From: an uncultured Clostridium sp.
GTDB lineage: Bacteria > Bacillota > Clostridia > TANB77 > CAG-508
DNA length: 64,000 bases
Assembly: GCA_900553015.1 (NCBI GenBank)
Contig: USBY01000005.1
Span: 43,250 to 107,249 of the forward strand
Reading direction: 5' to 3'
In this document: positions 61,265-64,000 of the stretch, in pieces
Numbering within the stretch: position 1 is the stretch's first letter
How the letters are laid out: the number at the start of each line of letters is the position of its first letter
Position numbers and translations under genes: made by a program
The notes under the pieces: generated by a model
Database searches by the model: none
What the model saw: the letters and a program-made list of their open reading frames with translations, nothing else
What the model was told of the DNA's origin: nothing

Positions 61265-61750
61265 TTAGGATTTATCCTCCTTTATTTTTTGCTTTCCTCT
61301 AAAATATGTAACTCTTACCCAATTTGGTGTTTTATTCATTACTTCTGCTATTTCTTCATTTTTTAGCCCACCTAATAATTTTAAATACATTACATTTCTA
61401 GTCTCTTCATTTAACTTTTGAATCTTTTTTAATAAATCTAGCTTATCCTCTTGTAAAAATATATTTTCTTCTAGTGAATTTTCTGTTATTAATTCATTTT
61501 CTACATCTTCTAAAGATATGTTTTTTTGCTTTTCTTTTTTTCTTATATCTTTATATAAAATAAATTTTGCGATTTGACACAGCCATGTAGAAATTTTACT
61601 TTCCCCTCTAAATTTATCTATGTTTTTAACAGCTACTAAAAAAGTTTCTTGTACTATATCTTCACTTAATTCTTTATTTTTGGTTAAGCAGAATATGTAT
61701 TTATATACTATTTGAGCATAATTATTATAAATCTCTTCTATATCCTGCAT
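61265..61750 (-). CDS. ECF-type RNA polymerase sigma factor
   Basis: A 161-residue alternative sigma factor. Region 2 runs from YNNYAQIVYKYIFCLTKN through SEDIVQETFLVAVKNIDKF to ISTWLCQIAKFILYKDIRK. Region 4 is LNEETRNVMYLKLLGGLKNE with the helix-turn-helix EEIAEVMNKTPNWVRVTYF. The AAAGGGGG site precedes the ATG. The adjacent membrane anti-sigma factor is its probable inhibitor. No target promoters can be recognised. Confidence 0.93.
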   Translation of the reverse strand: MQDIEEIYNNYAQIVYKYIFCLTKNKELSEDIVQETFLVAVKNIDKFRGESKISTWLCQIAKFILYKDIRKKEKQKNISLEDVENELITENSLEENIFLQEDKLDLLKKIQKLNEETRNVMYLKLLGGLKNEEIAEVMNKTPNWVRVTYFRGKQKIKEDKS

Positions 61751-61805
61751 AATTTCCCCCTTTCATTTTATTAGTGTTAAAAACTTTATTTTTGTTACAT
61801 ATTTT

Positions 61806-62696
61806 TTAATTTTTTCTTCTTTTAATTATATCGTCCTCTGCTAGTTTGCCTATTAATAAAGATGAATTTACATCATGTAATTTATTATTTTGTGCTACAA
61901 TTTTTTCATCATAATTTGCATAGCAATATTTGCAAAAATGCTTACACGTATTATATGCGCCTATATCAGCCATTTCTACGCAATTACACTTTCCACCGCT
62001 ACGTGCTTTCCATTTTTTGAATTTAGTTTTTCCAGTTAGTCTTTCTGCTAATTCTTTTCCTAGACAATCTGCTTGTATAAAGCCATATTCCACTAAATTT
62101 CTTTCTTCAAAACAGGTTTGTACTGTCATTCCATTATTTTTAGCACTTTTACTAAAACTCTTTCCTATTGCTTCATAATCACTTTCTTTAAATTCTTTTA
62201 ATCTTAAAAATTTATAATTATTTCTAACATTTTTATAATCATCTATAAATGAAACGATAAAATGCTTTATATATCCATTTAATAACTCGCATAAGTGATT
62301 AAATGCTTTTATATGATATTCTATAGTGTATTTATCACTTATAAATATTGGATCATATCTTATATATATGTTATCTATTCCAACTATCTTCGAAATTTGC
62401 TTGATTGCTTCTACTATTTTTCTTTTAGCTGGAACCCCCGGTTCAATATCACTTTTATATGGAGTTAAAGTAACATGAAATAATATTGGCTTTTCTATTT
62501 CTTTTAAATATGGAATCATTGGCATTGGATTTTTTGTACAAAACATAATTGCATCAACATCTTCCACATATATTCTACTAACTTGCTGGTTATAAAAAGG
62601 ATTCCTCACATCGAAAAAGCCTTCCCTATATCTGTTCATAAACCAGTCTGTGTAAAAAGCTACTATATCGGTTCTTCCACTTACATTTAAAATCAT
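61806..62696 (-). CDS. DUF1848 family protein
   Basis: A 296-residue protein of the DUF1848 family. It starts ILNVSGRTDIVAFYTDWFMN and has AIMFCTKNPMPMIPYL, HVTLTPYKSDIEPGVP and IYIRYDPIFISDKYT. The C-terminus carries a cysteine cluster (GKCNCVEMADIGAYNTCKHF, then CKYCYANY) suited to an iron-sulfur cluster or zinc. Family members are distantly like radical-SAM/spore photoproduct lyase-type barrels, but no enzymatic activity is established. It is a single-gene unit with an AAAGAGG site. Confidence 0.87.
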   Translation of the reverse strand: MILNVSGRTDIVAFYTDWFMNRYREGFFDVRNPFYNQQVSRIYVEDVDAIMFCTKNPMPMIPYLKEIEKPILFHVTLTPYKSDIEPGVPAKRKIVEAIKQISKIVGIDNIYIRYDPIFISDKYTIEYHIKAFNHLCELLNGYIKHFIVSFIDDYKNVRNNYKFLRLKEFKESDYEAIGKSFSKSAKNNGMTVQTCFEERNLVEYGFIQADCLGKELAERLTGKTKFKKWKARSGGKCNCVEMADIGAYNTCKHFCKYCYANYDEKIVAQNNKLHDVNSSLLIGKLAEDDIIKRRKN

Positions 62697-62774
62697 TTTC
62701 TACCTCTTTACTAAAATATATATTCATATAATAATACAACCTATAAGGCAATTTAGCAACTATTTAATTCAAAT

Positions 62775-62818
62775 CCAAAAACTCCCATTATTACCTTTTA
62801 CAGTAATAACGAGAGTTA
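62775..62818 (-). terminator. terminator of the ddl transcript
   Basis: On the minus strand, AACTC, GTTATTAC and GTAATAAT, GAGTT form a bulged stem followed by TTTTTGG. Confidence 0.72.
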
Positions 62819-62824
62819 CATAAT

Positions 62825-62856
62825 ATTTGAACTTTAAGCTCCGTCCCTAAAGTTCA
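62825..62856. repeat. hairpin related to the dispersed repeat, copy 9
   Basis: TTGAACTTTA and TAAAGTTCAA pair perfectly around AGCTCCGTCCC. The loop on the minus strand reads GGGACGGAGCT, like the core GGGGACGGTCC of the family, but the arms differ. It overlaps the last codons of ddl. Confidence 0.45.
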
Positions 62857-64000
62857 AGCTTTCCTTTTCCACCTTTAAGTCCGCCATTTGCATATCCTTC
62901 TAATACATTTGTGTCAAAAGAAAATACCATATTATTTTCTTCACGATTTCTTTTTAATGCTAATTCTATTTCTTTATCTAATAACTCTGGATATTCCATA
63001 CCTGCTGCTCTCCATAGATGGAAAGATAAACAACCAGGAATAGTATTTACCTCGTTTACATATACATTATCTGTATCTTCATCAATTAAAAAATCTATAC
63101 GAATTACACCTGTGCAACCTAATATTTTAAATGTTTCTTTTGCTAAAGTTTGAATCTTTTCTTTTAATTCTTCACTTATATTTGCTGGTAATTTTAAAAC
63201 TCCTGCATTCATAGATTGCTTAGCTCCGCCTGTCTTTTTACCTCCAGATATATATTTATCTTCATATGATAAAATATCTGCTGTTTTATCTAGTTCTTCA
63301 CATTCTGAGGCATTACATTCTTCGTAATCACCTAGAACAGAGCAATTAACTTCTTTTAAATTTTTTATTGCTTTTTCTATTAAAATCTTTCTTGCATATG
63401 TAAATGCATCTTCTATTGCCTCTTCAAGTTCTTCTTTACTTTTAGCAACAACAATTCCTATACTTGAACCTAAATTAATTGGTTTAACGATTACTGGATA
63501 TTCTATATTTTCCTCAACATTTTTTACTATATCTTCTACTTCTTCATTTTTATAATAACATTTGCAGTCTAAAACAGGAATATTGTTTTCTTTTAAAATT
63601 GTTTTAGATACATATTTATCCATTCCAACTGCTGATGATGTAACATCACATCCAACATATGGTAAATTAAACATTTTTAAATATCCTTGAAGTGTACCAT
63701 CTTCTACATTTGTACCATGAACAATAGGAAATGCAACATCTATATAGTCATATACTTCATTTTCGTAAAATTTCTTATTTGTTCTTAATAAAACTGTTTT
63801 ATTATCTTTTAAAGAAAGTGTTACTTGTGTACTTATTCTTTTTAAATTATCTATATTTGTGTATTGTTTTATATCATCAACAAAATCTCCACAATACATT
63901 TTATTATCTTTTGCAATATATATTGGTACAATATCATATTTTTCCTTATTCATATTTTCTATTGCTTGAAGTGCAGTTATTATAGATACTTCATGTTCAA
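62847..64000 (-). CDS. ddl: D-alanine--D-alanine ligase (5' end beyond the window)
   Basis: ATP-grasp ligase that makes the D-Ala-D-Ala dipeptide for peptidoglycan. An ATG at 63953 is internal. Coding sequence continues upstream to the edge as EHEVSIITALQAIEN, which is the conserved N-terminal loop after GGxSxE, so about ten residues are missing. Visible are HGTNVEDGTLQGYL, PYVGCDVTSSAVGMDKYVSK, the ATP-grasp VIVKPINLGSSIGI, the omega-loop YEDKYISGG and the metal-binding RIDFLIDEDTDNVYVNEVNT. The tyrosine-containing omega loop fits a normal D-Ala ligase rather than the D-lactate type. It is closed by the terminator at 62775. Confidence 0.94.
   Translation of the reverse strand, partial: EHEVSIITALQAIENMNKEKYDIVPIYIAKDNKMYCGDFVDDIKQYTNIDNLKRISTQVTLSLKDNKTVLLRTNKKFYENEVYDYIDVAFPIVHGTNVEDGTLQGYLKMFNLPYVGCDVTSSAVGMDKYVSKTILKENNIPVLDCKCYYKNEEVEDIVKNVEENIEYPVIVKPINLGSSIGIVVAKSKEELEEAIEDAFTYARKILIEKAIKNLKEVNCSVLGDYEECNASECEELDKTADILSYEDKYISGGKKTGGAKQSMNAGVLKLPANISEELKEKIQTLAKETFKILGCTGVIRIDFLIDEDTDNVYVNEVNTIPGCLSFHLWRAAGMEYPELLDKEIELALKRNREENNMVFSFDTNVLEGYANGGLKGGKGKLEL

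Noticed and set aside
63953..63953. ATG at 63953 as the start of ddl
   Set aside because: The conserved N-terminal residues EHEVSI continue upstream in frame to the window edge, so this ATG is internal.

Overview
The window comes from an AT-rich, anaerobic, endospore-forming member of the Firmicutes, most like an uncultured Clostridia. The evidence is spoIVA, a complete gerA/gerB/gerC-type germinant receptor operon, a class III (oxygen-sensitive) ribonucleotide reductase, a SUF-type Fe-S system, CdaA, CsoR/CopZ/CopA, a sortase locus and a housekeeping order (ylxM-ffh-rpsP-khpA-rimM-trmD-rplS) typical of that group. No species can be named from the sequence. Almost all genes lie on the minus strand. 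The plus-strand exceptions are spoIVA, the ger operon, nrdD, a holin-like membrane gene, and three single-gene units at 37414, 42756 and 59515.

Layout. 1-3873: translation and secretion operon with a palindrome over its promoter. 3892-8240: a superfamily II helicase with four C-terminal repeats and a small partner gene, then a DUF4363/YetF membrane pair. 8366-10741: a holin-like protein and a nucleotide-sugar pair (UDP-sugar pyrophosphorylase plus left-handed beta-helix protein). 10911-19015: sporulation and germination (SpoIVA, transglutaminase-like protein, ger operon with an extra 54-residue membrane peptide), interrupted by an orphan gene of different base composition. 19052-22522: rnr, secG, cdaA and a 41-residue membrane peptide. 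23350-28566: a candidate small RNA and sufCBDSU, whose leader carries several inverted repeats. 28694-37177: small hypothetical and regulatory genes, nrdD, and a run of small enzymes ending upstream at an LtaS-like sulfatase. 37414-43645: orphan genes, a large coiled-coil ABC exporter with its ATPase, and a protein tyrosine phosphatase. 43746-50208: a sortase, its LPxT substrate and a 1641-residue repeat surface protein. 50590-55824: a CYTH/YbaK/inositol-phosphatase/phosphodiesterase operon, a DUF2798 protein and a methyltransferase-HD fusion. 55906-58927: copper operon. 59035-60483: two divergent orphan genes, one with an alarmone-synthetase domain. 60549-64000: ECF sigma/anti-sigma pair, a DUF1848 protein and D-Ala-D-Ala ligase, which runs off the right edge.

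Two features run through the whole window. One is a dispersed family of short intergenic repeats built from a GGGATTT half and a GGGGACGTTCC core, found at eight or nine places and never inside a gene. At least one copy forms a perfect intrinsic terminator. The other is a set of lone, promoter- and terminator-bounded genes (12439, 37414, 59035, 59515) that are visibly richer in G+C than their neighbours and look like later arrivals. No tRNA, rRNA, CRISPR array, transposase or prophage block was seen.
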